From assembly GCA_001579985.1 (NCBI GenBank), contig LRSR01005214.1:1-21739 (forward strand): a DNA stretch of 21,739 bases, given 5' to 3'. This document shows positions 21,091 to 21,739 of the stretch, piece after piece. The DNA comes from Hypsibius dujardini (lineage: Eukaryota > Tardigrada > Eutardigrada > Parachela > Hypsibiidae). A program made the translations under genes and the position numbers. The notes beneath the pieces are model-generated. The model had not been told where the DNA came from. It saw nothing but the letters and a program-made list of their open reading frames with translations, and made no database searches. How positions within the stretch are numbered: the first letter of the stretch is position 1; every line of letters begins with the position of its first letter.

Positions 21091-21169
21091 GCAGTAATGG
21101 AGATTTTCCCTCCCGATCGACTTGAGTTTTTTTTCGCAAATAGCCATCTAATAATCATGATTTATCATT

Positions 21170-21739
21170 GGGGTCTCCGCGTGGAATTCACATTACTGAA
21201 AAAGAATATTCAGAAAAGAATAAGAAAGAAAAGACTTTCCCAGCAAGTTTGTGTTGTGAGTGGGTGCTAAATTGATTGAAAGCTCAATATTTTCCTTGAT
21301 TTTCATTGTAAAAAATTTCGATTTTGAAACATACATTTAAAATATGTAATAAAACTTTGCCACACAAAATTCAATTTGGAGTCGATCCGCATCAGCCGAG
21401 TATTTTTCAGGTGTCAGGGGGCGGAGCTGTAGGCCAGCTTTAGGAAAGCTACGCTCGAATTTCTTGTCCTTTTTAAAAATACACACAACTAGGCCCCCTG
21501 ACACTTAAAAAATATTGATTTAATGCCGATCGACTCCAAATTGAATTTGGCATAATAAAATATAAAAACACATGTTTTGAATGTATTTTTAAAAATCGAA
21601 ATAGTTAAAAATGAAAATAAAGGAAAATAGTGAGCAGTCAATCGATCAAGCACCCGCTCACAGCACAGCCTCGCTGGGAAGTCTTGTTCTTTCTTATTCT
21701 TTTCTGAAACCGGCAATGTGATTTCCACGCGGAGACCCC
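21170..21739. repeat. Large foldback (inverted repeat) element reaching the window end
   Basis: The left arm starts GGGGTCTCCGCGTGGAA at 21170 and the window's last bases are its inverse. Matching blocks run inwards: CAGAAAAGAATAAGAAAGA, GTGAG(T/C)GGGTGCT, TATTTTCCTT, TTTTCATT, TTTCGATTTT, AATTCAATTTGGAGTCGATC and GTGTCAGGGGGC. The arms are about 250 bases (21170 to about 21423, and about 21492-21739) with moderate divergence, around a loop of about 70 bases. The paired ends coincide with the window boundary, so the true arms may be longer on both sides. There is no transposase ORF. It fits a foldback-type or long-TIR MITE. Confidence 0.88.

Noticed and set aside
20890-21270. 126-codon ORF near the right edge as a gene
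   Set aside because: It runs through degenerate repeats and a C10 run into the foldback arm, and shows no family signature or codon pattern.
1-21739. CRISPR array, prophage or bacterial operon
   Set aside because: The tandem repeats have no unique equal-length spacers, and all genes show eukaryotic introns and families.

Overview
The window is animal nuclear DNA. Genes are broken into many short exons by GT-AG introns (one GC-AG), exons are GC-richer than the AT-rich introns and spacers, and microsatellites, palindromic transposon relics and decayed gene copies are scattered through it. The protein families (SLC26/SulP anion transporter, CYP2-like cytochrome P450, MARVEL tetraspan) are metazoan. 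A protostome invertebrate, perhaps an ecdysozoan such as a tardigrade, is my best guess; the species cannot be fixed from the sequence alone. All recognised genes lie on the + strand. No tRNA, rRNA, CRISPR array or prokaryotic operon was seen.

Layout: (1) 2-1700 holds the last two exons of a gene for a charged, low-complexity, probably nuclear protein whose 5' part is outside the window. (2) 1701-5648 is intergenic and contains a 903-bp non-autonomous Tc1/mariner-like element (3871-4773, TA target duplication) with a strong internal hairpin. (3) 5649-10714 is a complete 13-exon SLC26-type anion transporter. The spliced model is 2403 nt (800 codons plus stop) with all phases consistent. (4) 10715-12203 is intergenic, with a CAGACAGG microsatellite and the fossil of a DDE-integrase-type transposon protein. 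(5) 12270-15372 is a complete six-exon P450 gene (493 aa) with a TATA box. (6) 15793-17865 is a partial tandem duplicate of that P450. It lacks exon 1 and carries several nonsense and frameshift lesions, so it is a pseudogene. (7) 18993-20205 is a five-exon MARVEL-domain gene (168 aa). (8) 20700-21739 is repetitive DNA ending in a large foldback (inverted repeat) that runs to the window edge.

The genes do not form an obvious pathway: a nuclear protein, a plasma-membrane anion transporter, an ER monooxygenase and a membrane-trafficking tetraspan protein are simply neighbours. I do not see a convincing new multi-gene system. The most interesting points are structural: a GC-AG intron fixed by family alignment, reverse-complementary microsatellites flanking SLC26 exons 2-7, a duplicated exon end plus splice donor in P450 intron 2, P450 copies that share a C-helix without the usual tryptophan, and two hairpin-forming repeat elements.
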